Below are positions 8,636 through 18,312 of a stretch of 64,000 nucleotides of DNA, piece after piece (the stretch's first letter is position 1; each line of letters opens with the position of its first letter). A model generated the notes under the pieces. That model saw only the letters and a list, made by a program, of their open reading frames with translations. It was not told the origin of the DNA and made no database searches. Both the position numbers and the translations under genes were made by a program. The stretch spans positions 310,001 to 374,000 of the forward strand of contig NZ_JTJW01000003.1 in the NCBI RefSeq assembly GCF_000805385.1, written 5' to 3'. Origin of the DNA: Mycolicibacterium setense (GTDB taxonomy: Bacteria; Actinomycetota; Actinomycetes; Mycobacteriales; Mycobacteriaceae).

Positions 8636-9715
8636 CTAGCCCGTCGGCACCACGCCCCGCGGCAGGATCAGTGGGAGGTCGTTGTAGGTGACGATGCCGG
8701 GTGCGGCGTCGACCACCGCGGGAATCGCATTGATCGGGGGAGTGGCCGTCATGATGTGTCCCAGCACCATGAACTCCTCCAGGGTGGTGGCCTCGAAGTC
8801 CGGCGGCGGCAGGAAGCCGACCTTCATGGTGACGGTCGGACGGCCGGCCACCTCGATCACCCAGCCGTCCTGATCGATCTGCCAATCCGGTTGCAGCGTC
8901 TGGCCTTTGCGCCACCGCAGGGTGAGCTCGACAACAGTGCGTTGATCGCCGGCTGAGTCATTGACCAGGCCCTTCCAGCTGACGAACACTCCCGCCACGC
9001 CGCCGGCCGGGATGGTCCACGAGCCGAGGTCGAGATCTTCTGTGGTCTGGGCATATTCGGCGTCGCATCGCACCTCGTCGAACTCGATGCCGAGTGCGTC
9101 GCCGATCATCCGGACCGCCTCGCCGAAGACGCCGGTGCCGTGGGCGGTCATGGCCTGCAGGTCGGGATGGTCGATGGGCTGACCGAATCCGACCGGTTTC
9201 TCGGTTTCGGGCGAATCGTAGAACGTGGTGTCGGCGGCTTCGTTGACGGTGATCTTGTCTACCCGGTCGCAGATGCCGGCCGCGACGATCGCCAACTGGT
9301 TCACGTAGCCGGGGCTGATGCCCGATCCGAACATGGTCGAGCCACCCTTGCGGCAAGCCTCAGCGATGCGTTCGCGGCCCTCGCCCTGGTTGTGGCCGGT
9401 GATGAATGAGGCGGTGGCGACGACGTTGACTCCGGCGGAAAGGATTTCGACGAGTTCGTCGACGTCGATCCACATCGGGTTGTACACGACGACGTCCGGC
9501 TTGAGGGCCAGCAGCGCCTGAACGTCATTGGTGGCGGCGACTCCGAGGGGTTCGAGGCCGACGAGTTCGCCCACGTCCTTGCCCGCCTTGTCCGGCGACC
9601 ACGCATAGCAGCCGACCAGTTCCAGAGTGGGGTTGCGGGCGATGGCCGCCACGGAACTCTTTCCGACGTTTCCTGTCGTCCACTGGACAACCCGGTATGG
9701 CGAAGTGTGTGACAC
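8636..9715 (-). CDS. DapB-fold NAD(P)H-dependent oxidoreductase
   Basis: 359 residues from GTG 9715, with AAGGGAG 8 nt upstream. The N-terminal Rossmann domain begins YRVVQWTTGNVGK (GxxG type) and continues VGCYAWSPDKAGKDVGELVG, typical of the mycobacterial dihydrodipicolinate reductase-like / 2,4-diaminopentanoate dehydrogenase-like family. It lacks the canonical DapB C-terminal signature, so it is unlikely to be the lysine-pathway enzyme. It is divergent from a TetR gene (9818), a likely regulator. Confidence 0.8.
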   Translation of the reverse strand: MSHTSPYRVVQWTTGNVGKSSVAAIARNPTLELVGCYAWSPDKAGKDVGELVGLEPLGVAATNDVQALLALKPDVVVYNPMWIDVDELVEILSAGVNVVATASFITGHNQGEGRERIAEACRKGGSTMFGSGISPGYVNQLAIVAAGICDRVDKITVNEAADTTFYDSPETEKPVGFGQPIDHPDLQAMTAHGTGVFGEAVRMIGDALGIEFDEVRCDAEYAQTTEDLDLGSWTIPAGGVAGVFVSWKGLVNDSAGDQRTVVELTLRWRKGQTLQPDWQIDQDGWVIEVAGRPTVTMKVGFLPPPDFEATTLEEFMVLGHIMTATPPINAIPAVVDAAPGIVTYNDLPLILPRGVVPTG

Positions 9716-9804
9716 CGCAGCGACTCCCTTGTCTCGGTTTCGGGCAGTTTTCCACGACCGTGAGAAAAAAGGAAGAGTGGTCCGCCGGCGGCGAGCTGGG
9801 CAAC

Positions 9805-9817
9805 TAGAGTCGACCGT
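9805..9817 (+). promoter_or_regulatory. -10 box of a probable leaderless promoter for tetR
   Basis: TAGAGT (9805-9810) fits TANNNT and lies 7 nt before GTG 9818, with no Shine-Dalgarno sequence. Confidence 0.45.
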
Positions 9818-10486
9818 GTGACCACCGGAAACACGCCGCGTCGGGGGCGGGGCCGTCCACCGCGCATCGATCAGGAGCAGATTGTTGCCGCGGCGCGGGC
9901 GATTGAGCCCGGTGCGTTGACGATGCAGGCGGTGGCCGATGCCCTCGGGGTCGACCGCACGACGCTGCACTACTACGTCGGCGATCGTGACGGTCTGCTC
10001 GAGCTGGTGGTGGCCGATCTGTTCGAGACCGAGTTGCGGTCGATCGAGCTACCCGAGCACGCGGGCTGGCAGGCGGTCCTGCGGGCGTACGGCAGCGCCA
10101 TTCGTCAGGGCGTTCTCAAACTCGGTGTGACGGCGACGAGTTTCCGGTTGCGGGGGACGAGCGGGGCGGCCAGCCTGGCACTGGCCGAACAGGTGTTGCG
10201 GGTCCTGACCGACAGTGGTTTCAGCGCCGACGACGCCGGGCGTGTGCTCACCTTGGTGTCCGGGCTGGCGATGTCGGCCGCGCACGATGTGCTGGGCTCG
10301 GCGGAGTCTCGGCTGCACCATCAGACTCCCGAGGTGGTGCGTGCTCTGAAAGACCTTCCGCCCAACGAGTTTCCATTGCTCAGCGGAGTGGTGGCCGATC
10401 GCGACGCCGCCGCGACCGCGGCCCAGGACTTCGAATTCAACCTCGACATCGTCATCGCCGGCCTCGAGGGGTTCCTGGCCGGGTAG
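9818..10486 (+). CDS. TetR-family regulator (TetR_C-type)
   Basis: 222 residues. The HTH lies at about 37-64 (LTMQAVADALGVDRTTLHYYVGDRDGLLELV); the Tyr-Tyr-Val variant of the recognition helix end is seen in TetR-C subgroup proteins. It is divergent from the DapB-fold gene (102 nt between starts) and 111 nt upstream of mmpS, so it could regulate either. The mmpL operon has its own tetR, which makes the DapB-fold gene the likelier target. Confidence 0.87.
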   Translation: MTTGNTPRRGRGRPPRIDQEQIVAAARAIEPGALTMQAVADALGVDRTTLHYYVGDRDGLLELVVADLFETELRSIELPEHAGWQAVLRAYGSAIRQGVLKLGVTATSFRLRGTSGAASLALAEQVLRVLTDSGFSADDAGRVLTLVSGLAMSAAHDVLGSAESRLHHQTPEVVRALKDLPPNEFPLLSGVVADRDAAATAAQDFEFNLDIVIAGLEGFLAG

Positions 10487-10513
10487 GTACCGGTCGCTGC
10501 ACAAGGCCGGCTC

Positions 10514-10526
10514 GGGTACAGTACCC
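10514..10526. promoter_or_regulatory. Palindrome upstream of mmpS (distal)
   Basis: GGGTAC-A-GTACCC, perfect 6-bp arms around one base, located 13 nt before a second longer palindrome. Candidate binding site for one of the two flanking TetR proteins. Confidence 0.4.
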
Positions 10527-10538
10527 ACCATCATCTTG

Positions 10539-10558
10539 GACGGAACTTGAGTTCCGTC
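10539..10558. promoter_or_regulatory. Operator-like palindrome in the mmpS-mmpL-tetR promoter
   Basis: GACGGAACT-TG-AGTTCCGTC, perfect 9-bp arms with a 2-bp centre. A -10 candidate TAAATT follows at 10563-10568, so the palindrome would sit between the -35 and -10 region. It is likely bound by the TetR protein encoded at the end of the operon (13914-14543). Confidence 0.6.
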
Positions 10559-10597
10559 TGGGTAAATTAGTGAATAGCAGGTCGGGGAGGCGCAATC

Positions 10598-11026
10598 GTG
10601 TTCCGGTTGCTCAAGAAAGCGTGGATACCGCTCACTTTGGTGGTGGTCGTCGCTCTGGGCGCGTACGCAATCCTTCGAATACGTGAGTCCAACCATCACG
10701 AACCGAGGGTGGCAGATGGCTCCGGTATCACCGCCAACTTCAACCCGAAGCACATCACCTACGAGGTCACCGGTTCAGGTGGAACTGCGAATCTCAACTA
10801 CCTCGACGAGAACGGTCAACCCCACCTCATCGAAAACGCGCCACTGCCTTGGTCGTTCACGATCATCACGACCCTGCCGTCGATGTCGGCCAACATCATG
10901 GCCCAGGGCGACCGTGACGTCAGTGACCTCAAGTGCCGGGTGACGGTCGACGGCGAGGTCCGTGACGACCGGGCGAGCACCGACACCGTGAAACCGTTCA
11001 TCTACTGCTTGGTGAAATCCGTATGA
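10598..11026 (+). CDS. MmpS-family membrane accessory protein
   Basis: 142 residues. One transmembrane helix (about 9-27) is followed by a periplasmic beta-sandwich domain; Cys113 and Cys137 (CRVTV and YCLVKS) are the disulfide pair usual in MmpS4/5-like proteins. MmpS proteins partner MmpL transporters in siderophore or lipid export. GGGGAGG lies 7 nt before GTG 10598. The stop overlaps the mmpL start (ATGA at 11023-11026). Confidence 0.92.
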   Translation: MFRLLKKAWIPLTLVVVVALGAYAILRIRESNHHEPRVADGSGITANFNPKHITYEVTGSGGTANLNYLDENGQPHLIENAPLPWSFTIITTLPSMSANIMAQGDRDVSDLKCRVTVDGEVRDDRASTDTVKPFIYCLVKSV

Positions 11027-13911
11027 GCAACTCGCACTCGAAGCCCCACCGGCCGTTCATCGGTCACATGGTCCGGATCTTCTCGCTGCCGATCGTCCTG
11101 TTCTGGGTACTAGTGGTGGTCGCGCTGGGCGCCCTGGTTCCTTCGCTGGATGCCGTCGCCGAAATGCGACAGGTGCCGTTGAGCCCGACCAACTCGCCGT
11201 CATATCAAGGGATGCTGAACATCGGCAAGGTGTTTCAGCAGTACGACTCGGACTCTTCGGCAATGGTCGTGTTGGAGGGCGACGACAAACTCGGCGACGA
11301 AGCGCACAAGTACTACGACGCGATCATCGACAAGCTCGAGACCGACAAAGAGCACGTACAGAACATCCAGGACTTCTGGAGCGATCCGCTGACCGCGGCC
11401 GGCTCACAGAGTGTGGACGGGAAGTCGGCCTATGTGCAGATCTTCCTCAACGGCTCCCAGGGCACCAGCGCCAGCCATGAGTCGGTGGCCGCGGTGCGCG
11501 ACATCGTCGCCTCGGTGCCCGCACCGCCGGGCATCAAGGCCCACGTCGCCGGCAACACAGTGCTCAATGCCGACACCCAGGTCGCCGGCCACCAGAGCAT
11601 GGCGACCATGGAGCTGGTGTCGGTCGCCGTCATCGTGCTGATGCTGCTGTTCATCTATCGGTCCATCGTGACGATGCTGGTTTCGATGGTCATCATCGGA
11701 CTGGAACTCTTTGCCGCACAGGGCATCACCGCTGCAGCCGGCTACGTGAACATCATCGGATTGACTCCGTATGCGGTGAGCATGGTGACCATGCTTTCTC
11801 TGGCCGCGGGTACGGATTACGTGATCTTCCTGCTCGGCCGCTATCACGAGGAGCGATCGAAGGGCCTGGAGAAGGAAGACGCGTTCTACGTCGCGTATCA
11901 CGGTGTCTCACACGTGATCCTGGGTTCGGGGTTGACCATCGCCGGCGCGTGCATGTGCCTCACCATGACCACGCTGCCGTACTTCCAGACCATGGGATTG
12001 CCCTGCGCCATCGCGATTCTGGTGATCATCGCCGCCGCCCTGACGCTGGCGCCCGCCGTGTTGACCATCGCGTCGAAGTTCGGGCTGCTCGATCCCAAAC
12101 GGGAACTTTCGACCCAGGGCTGGCGCAAGGTCGGTACGTCGGTGGTGCGGTGGCCGATTCCGATCATCTTCGTCACCAGCCTGATCGCCATCATCGGGTT
12201 CGTCAGCTTGATGACCTACGTGCCGCAGTACAACGACCAGAAGTTCACCCCCGCCGACATGCCGGCCAACCTCGCCATGGGTGTCGCCGACCGGCACTTC
12301 TCCCAGGCCCGGATGAATCCGGAACTGTTGATGCTCGAGGCCGACCACGACCTGCGCAACCCGGCGGACATGCTGGTCATCGACCGCGTCGCCAAGGGCG
12401 TGGTGCACATGCGGGGCATCGAGCGGGTGCAGACCATCACCCGCCCGCTGGGGTCGCCCATCGAGCACAGCTCGATCCCGTTCCTGCTCGGCGCGCAGAA
12501 CGCCGGCACACTGCAGGGCGCGAAGTTCAACAACGACAACTCGGCTCAGATGCTTGAGCAGGCCGACGAGTTGAGCAAGACGGTCGCCAGCATGGAACGC
12601 ATGTACACCATCACCAAGGAGATGACGGAGACCACGCACAGCATGGTCGCCAATACCCACGAGATGGTGGAAGCGACCAAGGAGATGCGCGACAACCTGG
12701 CCAATTTCGACGACTTCTTCCGGCCGTTGCGCAATTACCTGTACTGGGAACCGCATTGCTTCGATATTCCGATCTGCCAGTCGCTGCGGTCGATCTTCGA
12801 CACACTGGACGGCATCGACACACTGACCGACAAGATGCAGACACTCACCGTCGACATGGATCGTCTGGATGAGTTGATGCCGCAGATGTTGCCGGTTCTG
12901 GAACAGACCATCGGATCGATGAAGACCATGCGCGACTTCATGATCGCGACCCACAGCACCATGGCCGGTACCCAGGCTCAGCAACAGGAACTGGCCAAGG
13001 GGGCCACCGAGATCGGTCTGTACTTCGATCAGGCCAAGAACGACGACTTCTTCTACCTACCGCCGGATGTGTTCCAGAACCCCGATTTCGAGCGTGGTTT
13101 GAAGATGTTCGTGTCACCGGACGGCCACGCGGTCCGCTACATCATCACCCACCAGGGTGACCCCGCCTCGGTCGAGGGCATCGCCCACGTGCGCGACCTC
13201 AAGGACGTCGTCGCCGACGCGGTCAAGGGCACCCCACTGGCCAACGCGAAGGTGTCGCTGGCCGGTACCGCCTCGATGTACGCCGACATGCAGGACGGCG
13301 TCAAGACCGATCTGATGATCGCGATCATCGCCTCGATGATCCTGATTTTCGCGATCATGCTGATCATCACGCGAAGTGTGGTGGCCGCCTTGGTGATCGT
13401 CGGCACCGTGGCCGCCTCCCTGGGCACCGCGTGTGGCCTGTCAGTGCTGCTGTGGCAGGACATCCTCGGGCTGGGTGTGCAATGGATCGTGATCCCGTTG
13501 TCGATGGTCATCCTGCTGGCGGTGGGCTCGGACTACAACCTGCTCGTGGTGTCCCGGCTGCGAGAGGAAATTCACGCCGGGCTCAACACGGGCATCATCC
13601 GCGCCGTGGGCGCCACCGGACGGGTTGTCACCGCGGCCGGGCTGGTGTTCGCCTTCACTATGGCATCGATGATCGTCAGCGACCTACGGGTGATCGGCCA
13701 GTTGGGCACCACGATCGGTATCGGCCTCATCGTCGATACATTGATCGTGCGCTCGTTCATGACCCCGTCGATCGCCGCGGCGCTGGGTCGCTGGTTCTGG
13801 TGGCCGCTCAACACCTTTGAGATCACCCGGCAGGGCCGCCTGGATCGGGAACGGAAGCCGGCCGGCGACATCGACGACAGCACCGCGCCCATCCCGACGA
13901 CGACGGGCTGA
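11023..13911 (+). CDS. MmpL-family RND transporter (MmpL4/5-like)
   Basis: 962 residues. TM1 is at about 24-45, followed by periplasmic domain 1, a TM2-6 bundle, a large second periplasmic domain and TM7-12. The proton-relay Asp-Tyr pairs are present: GTDYVIF near residue 266 and GSDYNLLVVSR near 836. Residues of about 505-660 form a long heptad-rich segment interrupted by RNYLYWEPHCFDIPICQS, the coiled-coil hairpin characteristic of MmpL4/5-type proteins. Those export siderophores or glycopeptidolipids and contribute to drug efflux; the substrate here cannot be told. It is translationally coupled to mmpS and followed after 2 nt by tetR. Confidence 0.93.
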   Translation: MSNSHSKPHRPFIGHMVRIFSLPIVLFWVLVVVALGALVPSLDAVAEMRQVPLSPTNSPSYQGMLNIGKVFQQYDSDSSAMVVLEGDDKLGDEAHKYYDAIIDKLETDKEHVQNIQDFWSDPLTAAGSQSVDGKSAYVQIFLNGSQGTSASHESVAAVRDIVASVPAPPGIKAHVAGNTVLNADTQVAGHQSMATMELVSVAVIVLMLLFIYRSIVTMLVSMVIIGLELFAAQGITAAAGYVNIIGLTPYAVSMVTMLSLAAGTDYVIFLLGRYHEERSKGLEKEDAFYVAYHGVSHVILGSGLTIAGACMCLTMTTLPYFQTMGLPCAIAILVIIAAALTLAPAVLTIASKFGLLDPKRELSTQGWRKVGTSVVRWPIPIIFVTSLIAIIGFVSLMTYVPQYNDQKFTPADMPANLAMGVADRHFSQARMNPELLMLEADHDLRNPADMLVIDRVAKGVVHMRGIERVQTITRPLGSPIEHSSIPFLLGAQNAGTLQGAKFNNDNSAQMLEQADELSKTVASMERMYTITKEMTETTHSMVANTHEMVEATKEMRDNLANFDDFFRPLRNYLYWEPHCFDIPICQSLRSIFDTLDGIDTLTDKMQTLTVDMDRLDELMPQMLPVLEQTIGSMKTMRDFMIATHSTMAGTQAQQQELAKGATEIGLYFDQAKNDDFFYLPPDVFQNPDFERGLKMFVSPDGHAVRYIITHQGDPASVEGIAHVRDLKDVVADAVKGTPLANAKVSLAGTASMYADMQDGVKTDLMIAIIASMILIFAIMLIITRSVVAALVIVGTVAASLGTACGLSVLLWQDILGLGVQWIVIPLSMVILLAVGSDYNLLVVSRLREEIHAGLNTGIIRAVGATGRVVTAAGLVFAFTMASMIVSDLRVIGQLGTTIGIGLIVDTLIVRSFMTPSIAAALGRWFWWPLNTFEITRQGRLDRERKPAGDIDDSTAPIPTTTG

Positions 13912-13913
13912 AA

Positions 13914-14543
13914 ATGACCAGCGGTCACGACGATCCGCCGGACGCAGAGTCAAAGCTGCGTCGGCGCACCGACGGTCGCCTGGACCGATCGCGAGATCCG
14001 GCGATCCTCAACGCTGCCTTGGAGGCGTTGGCCGAGAACGGCTATGTCAACACCAACATGAACGACATCGCCGCGCGAGCCGGTGTCGGTAAGGCGGCGA
14101 TCTACCGTCGCTGGTCGTCGAAGGCCGCTCTGATCACCGATGCCCTCGTGTACTGGCGGCCCGACCTGATGGACGACGACGCGCCCGACACCGGCAGTCT
14201 CGAAGGTGATTTCGACGAGATCGTGCGCCGCGCGGTTCGCAACGACGAAGAGCACTTTTCATACGATCTGGTGCTGCGGGCAGCCGTCGAGGCGACCCAT
14301 GATCCCCACCTCGCCTCGGCCCTCGACGATCTGATGCTGCTCAAGGGACGGCGCGTGGTGACCGCGATCCTGCAACAGGCCGCAGCTCGGGGTGAGGTGG
14401 CACCCGACCGGGACTGGTCCCTGATCGCCGATGTGATGACCGGAATGTGTCTCATGCGGGTGATCAGCGGGCAGAGCGTCGATGCGAAATTCATCCGTGA
14501 AGTCATCGACACGTTGATCCTGCCTGCCGTGCGCGGCGGCTGA
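13914..14543 (+). CDS. TetR-family regulator of the mmpS-mmpL operon
   Basis: 209 residues. The HTH is at about 44-74 (NMNDIAARAGVGKAAIYRRWSSKAALI), with a TetR_C_11-like C-terminus. It lies 2 nt after mmpL, so it is cotranscribed with the transporter. Negative autoregulation through the palindrome at 10539-10558 is inferred from this layout. Confidence 0.9.
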   Translation: MTSGHDDPPDAESKLRRRTDGRLDRSRDPAILNAALEALAENGYVNTNMNDIAARAGVGKAAIYRRWSSKAALITDALVYWRPDLMDDDAPDTGSLEGDFDEIVRRAVRNDEEHFSYDLVLRAAVEATHDPHLASALDDLMLLKGRRVVTAILQQAAARGEVAPDRDWSLIADVMTGMCLMRVISGQSVDAKFIREVIDTLILPAVRGG

Positions 14544-14666
14544 CGCGCAACCCGCTTGCAGGTGCTCGACGTCAGGACGGTGTTCATCGGGTGTAGGTTT
14601 GTGATAGGCCGGATGCATCAGTGGTCCGTCAGCCGGGGATTAACCATCGCTCGGTTTCCAATACCT

Positions 14667-14683
14667 GTGCGGTAGTCCCGCAC
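14667..14683 (+). other. Small stem-loop upstream of the 47-codon ORF
   Basis: GTGCGG-TAGTC-CCGCAC, 6-bp stem and 5-nt loop, ending 17 nt before ATG 14701. Its role, if any, is unknown. Confidence 0.25.
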
Positions 14684-14700
14684 CTCTCAAGGGCACTCTC

Positions 14701-14844
14701 ATGGAATCGTCCGAACTCTTTTCACACCCTGAACAGCAAGAACCGATGCCGGATGTCGAGGGCTCGACGGAGCCGACTCCGGAGCTGATCTTCTCTGATC
14801 GGTCCGCGTCGCAGCCTCGTCGTGCAGATGCGCAGTCGTCGTGA
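14701..14844 (+). CDS. Small 47-residue ORF coupled to the DUF5994 gene
   Basis: It starts at ATG 14701 (AAGGGC about 6 nt upstream) and ends TGA 14842-14844, overlapping the GTG start of the DUF5994 gene (GTGA). The product begins MESSELFSHPEQQEP, is acidic and Pro/Glu/Ser-rich, and has no recognised domain. The 4-nt overlap suggests translational coupling and a real gene rather than chance, but no homolog is known to me. Confidence 0.5.
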   Translation: MESSELFSHPEQQEPMPDVEGSTEPTPELIFSDRSASQPRRADAQSS

Positions 14845-15341
14845 ACGGCCTCACCGGCGCACGGCGACTGGCCAGTCCTGTCCGGCTCACCCTCGCCCGG
14901 CAGTTGGGCGCCGATATCGACGGTGCCTGGTGGCCGCACACCGCGTCGGTGGCGAGCGAATTACCCGAACTCGTCGAGGTCCTGCATCCGGCACTGGGTG
15001 AAGTGGTTGATATCCGCGTCAACTGGTCTGCCGCACAGGGGCAGCTCGACCTGGACTCGATTGTGACGGGAACGCGTGGGCCGACCGGGACCAAGCTGAG
15101 CCGGCCGCGGCTGATGATGGTGGCAGGCCGACGGCAATCCGTGAAATTGCTTGTGGTGCCGTGCAGGACGTCGGTCTCGCTCGGATCACTCGTGATGCGA
15201 CGCGCCGCTGCGATGCCGGTGGAGGAGACGGAGCGCCGCACCTCTGCATACGAGACCGCAGACCGCGTGCTGCGCGTTGCGCAACTCGAATCTGCGCGCT
15301 GGTTGGGGCGTCTACAGGACCCGACCGAAGCGACTGTCTGA
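14841..15341 (+). CDS. DUF5994 family protein
   Basis: 166 residues from GTG 14841. It has the family pattern: RLTLARQLGADIDGAWWPHTASVASELPELV early, then KLLVVPC and the C-terminal YETADRVLRVAQLESARW. Proteins of this family are common, multi-copy and uncharacterised in mycobacteria and other actinomycetes. Its start overlaps the small ORF upstream. Confidence 0.85.
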   Translation: MNGLTGARRLASPVRLTLARQLGADIDGAWWPHTASVASELPELVEVLHPALGEVVDIRVNWSAAQGQLDLDSIVTGTRGPTGTKLSRPRLMMVAGRRQSVKLLVVPCRTSVSLGSLVMRRAAAMPVEETERRTSAYETADRVLRVAQLESARWLGRLQDPTEATV

Positions 15342-15349
15342 AATACCAA

Positions 15350-15387
15350 AATGGGCTGGTCCGGAAATTAATCCGTACCAGCCCATT
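15350..15387. terminator. Bidirectional hairpin terminator between DUF5994 and csp genes
   Basis: Outer arms AATGGGCTGGT / ACCAGCCCATT (11 bp), one mismatch, then CGGA / TCCG around an AATTAA loop. On the minus strand a T-rich stretch (TTTGGTATTTC) follows, fitting termination of the cold-shock gene; plus-strand transcripts from DUF5994 also enter it. Confidence 0.75.
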
Positions 15388-15405
15388 CTCAGGTTTTAGA
15401 GCGGT

Positions 15406-15609
15406 TTAGACCGCAGTAACTCCTACTGCCTGGGGGCCCTTGGCTCCCTGGGTGATCTCGAACTCGACGCGCTGGTTCTCTTCGAGCGACCGGAAACCAC
15501 CGCCGGTGATCTCGGAGTAGTGGACGAAGACGTCGGGGGCGCCGCCATCAGGGGCGATGAAGCCGAAGCCCTTTTCGCCGTTGAACCATTTCACAGTTCC
15601 CTGTGCCAT
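15406..15609 (-). CDS. cspA: CspA-like cold-shock protein
   Basis: 67 residues, a full single cold-shock domain: [20 protein letters not shown] (RNP1 GFGFI), VFVHYSEI (RNP2) and the C-terminal KGPQAVGV. It binds single-stranded RNA/DNA and acts as an RNA chaperone. It is monocistronic; the hairpin at 15350-15387 terminates it. Start ATG 15609 is preceded by a purine-rich GAGAGAAG, and the open frame further upstream is 5' leader. Confidence 0.95.
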   Translation of the reverse strand: MAQGTVKWFNGEKGFGFIAPDGGAPDVFVHYSEITGGGFRSLEENQRVEFEITQGAKGPQAVGVTAV

Positions 15610-15834
15610 ATTTTTGCTTCTCTCATTGTTCAAACCGGACGTACGAAACGCGTCCGCGTCCAGTATGGCACGTCTGAAACGCATTGACCTAAAAAGTATT
15701 TCCACCGGTCATTTTTCGGCCGCAGGCGGAATCCCCGCTCCGGGCGCTCCCGCGCCCCGCCAGTTTTCGGTCTGCGCGCTCCTCGTTCCCCGAATGCCCA
15801 ACCCCCGCAAGGGAACTCGGCGCACGGCGTGGCG

Positions 15835-16793
<959 letters not shown>

Positions 16794-16797
<4 letters not shown>

Positions 16798-16826
16798 TGT
16801 CGTCTCTCTTCGCGCAAGCGGCTCAT
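16794..16826 (-). CDS. Micro-ORF 2 (10 codons) coupled to DUF808 start
   Basis: ATG 16826 to TGA 16796-16794, encoding MSRLREERRQ. The TGA overlaps the GTG start of the DUF808 gene and its ATG overlaps the stop of micro-ORF 1. It is inside a 26-bp direct repeat. Translation is inferred only from the chained overlaps. Confidence 0.3.
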
Positions 16827-16860
16827 CGCTGCTTTCTCTCTTCGCGCAAGCGGCTCATCG
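16803..16860. repeat. 26-bp tandem direct repeat, period 32
   Basis: Two identical 26-bp copies (16803-16828 and 16835-16860), each containing CTTCGCGCAAGCGGCTCATC. On the minus strand each copy starts a micro-ORF beginning MSRLREER. Confidence 0.8.
16823..16858 (-). CDS. Micro-ORF 1 (11 codons) in the NCS2-DUF808 gap
   Basis: ATG 16858 to TGA 16825-16823, encoding MSRLREERKQR. Its ATG overlaps the TGA of a still shorter frame (16878-16855, MEMVDRR) and its TGA overlaps the ATG of micro-ORF 2, giving consecutive ATGA overlaps. Confidence 0.3.
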   Translation of the reverse strand: MSRLREERKQR

Positions 16861-16899
16861 GCGGTCCACCATCTCCATGACCCAGAAGGCTACCGGCCC

Positions 16900-18312
16900 T
16901 CACATGCCGATGAGCGACTCGATCCAGCCTCGGGCGAAGTACAAGATGAAGCCGGCGGCCACGATCCACAGCAGCGGGCTGACCTCGCGGGCCTTGCCTG
17001 CCGCCGACCGCAGTACCGCCCATGCCACGAAGCCGACACCGATGCCGTTGGCGATCGAATAGCTGAACGCCATGGTGGCCACGGTGAGCACCACGGGCAG
17101 GGCCACCGAGAACTCCGACAGATCGATGTGGCGCAGCTGCGACACCATCATGGCGCCGACGATCACCAGGGCCGCGGCCGCCACTTCCGTCGGCACGATC
17201 GAGGCCAGCGGGGCCACGAACATCGCCGCCAAGAACAGCGCACCGGTGATCAGATTGGCGAATCCGGTGCGCGAACCTTCCTCGATACCGGCGCCGGATT
17301 CGATGAAGACGGTGTTCGACGACGCCGACGAGGAGCCGCCGACCACGGCGCCGGCGCCTTCGACGATCAGCGCTGATTTCAGCCGGGGAAAGTTGCCCTG
17401 GGAGTCTGACAGCCCGGCCTCCCGGGACAGCCCGGTCATGGTGCCCATGGCGTCGAAGAAGTTGGCGAACACCAACGTGAACACCAGCATGATCGCGGCG
17501 AGCGCGCCGATCCGGCTGAAGCTGCCGAGGCTGACCTCGCCGACCAGGGACAGATCGGGCAGTGCGAACGGTGAACCGGACAGGGTCGGTACCGACAGGC
17601 CCCACCCGCCGTGCTTTTCCTGGGCCGACCCGAGGTGCCAGATCGCCTCGACGACCACGGCCACAACGGTGCCGGTGACCAGGCCGATCAGGATGCCGCC
17701 GCGGACCTTGCGGGCCACCAGGATGCCCGTGACCAACAAGGTGAACACGAAGACCACCGTCGGCACGGTGTTGATCGAGCCGACGCCGCCCGTGCCGAGA
17801 CCGACCGGGGGTGACGGCAGGCCGGTCGAGCCGACGAATCCGGCGTCGACCAGGCCGATGAAGAGGATGAACAATCCGATGCCCGCGGTGATGGCCAGCT
17901 TGAGCTGCATCGGGACCGCGTCGAACACCATGCGGCGGAACCCGCTGACCGCGAGGGCGACGATGATCAGGCCGTCGATGACCACCAGGCCCATCGCCTC
18001 GGGCCAGGTGACCGTGCCCACCACGGTCGTGGCCAGAAACGAGTTGATCCCCAGACCTGCGGCGAATGCGAACGGCAACCGCGCGATGATTCCGAACAGG
18101 ATGGTCATCACGCCTGCGGCCAGACACGTGGTGGCAGAGACCTGTGCGAACTCGAGCTTGTTGCCGTCGACATCGGCGGAGCCCGAGAGCACCACCGGGT
18201 TCAGCACGATGATGTAGGCCATCGCGATGAACGTGACCACGCCTCCGCGAATCTCGGAGGAGACCGTCGAGCCACGGGTCGAGATCTCGAAGAAGCGATC
18301 GACTCGATTCAT
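16900..18312 (-). CDS. NCS2-family purine permease (AzgA-like)
   Basis: 470 residues from ATG 18312. It shows the AzgA-type pattern: MNRVDRFFEISTRGSTVSSEIRGG at the N-terminus (shown here in part), TFIAMAYIIVLNP, the motif FFDAMGTMTGLS, and SSASSNTVFIESGAGIEEG with the conserved Glu residues of the substrate site. About 12-14 membrane segments. It imports adenine, guanine or hypoxanthine by proton symport. I see no purine riboswitch in its leader. DUF808 follows on the same strand after about 100 nt. Confidence 0.92.
   Translation of the reverse strand: MNRVDRFFEISTRGSTVSSEIRGGVVTFIAMAYIIVLNPVVLSGSADVDGNKLEFAQVSATTCLAAGVMTILFGIIARLPFAFAAGLGINSFLATTVVGTVTWPEAMGLVVIDGLIIVALAVSGFRRMVFDAVPMQLKLAITAGIGLFILFIGLVDAGFVGSTGLPSPPVGLGTGGVGSINTVPTVVFVFTLLVTGILVARKVRGGILIGLVTGTVVAVVVEAIWHLGSAQEKHGGWGLSVPTLSGSPFALPDLSLVGEVSLGSFSRIGALAAIMLVFTLVFANFFDAMGTMTGLSREAGLSDSQGNFPRLKSALIVEGAGAVVGGSSSASSNTVFIESGAGIEEGSRTGFANLITGALFLAAMFVAPLASIVPTEVAAAALVIVGAMMVSQLRHIDLSEFSVALPVVLTVATMAFSYSIANGIGVGFVAWAVLRSAAGKAREVSPLLWIVAAGFILYFARGWIESLIGM

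Noticed and set aside
8621..8640. Short GTGTAGCCCG tandem repeat near the dapB-like 3' end
   Set aside because: Only about two copies of 9 nt; too short to interpret.
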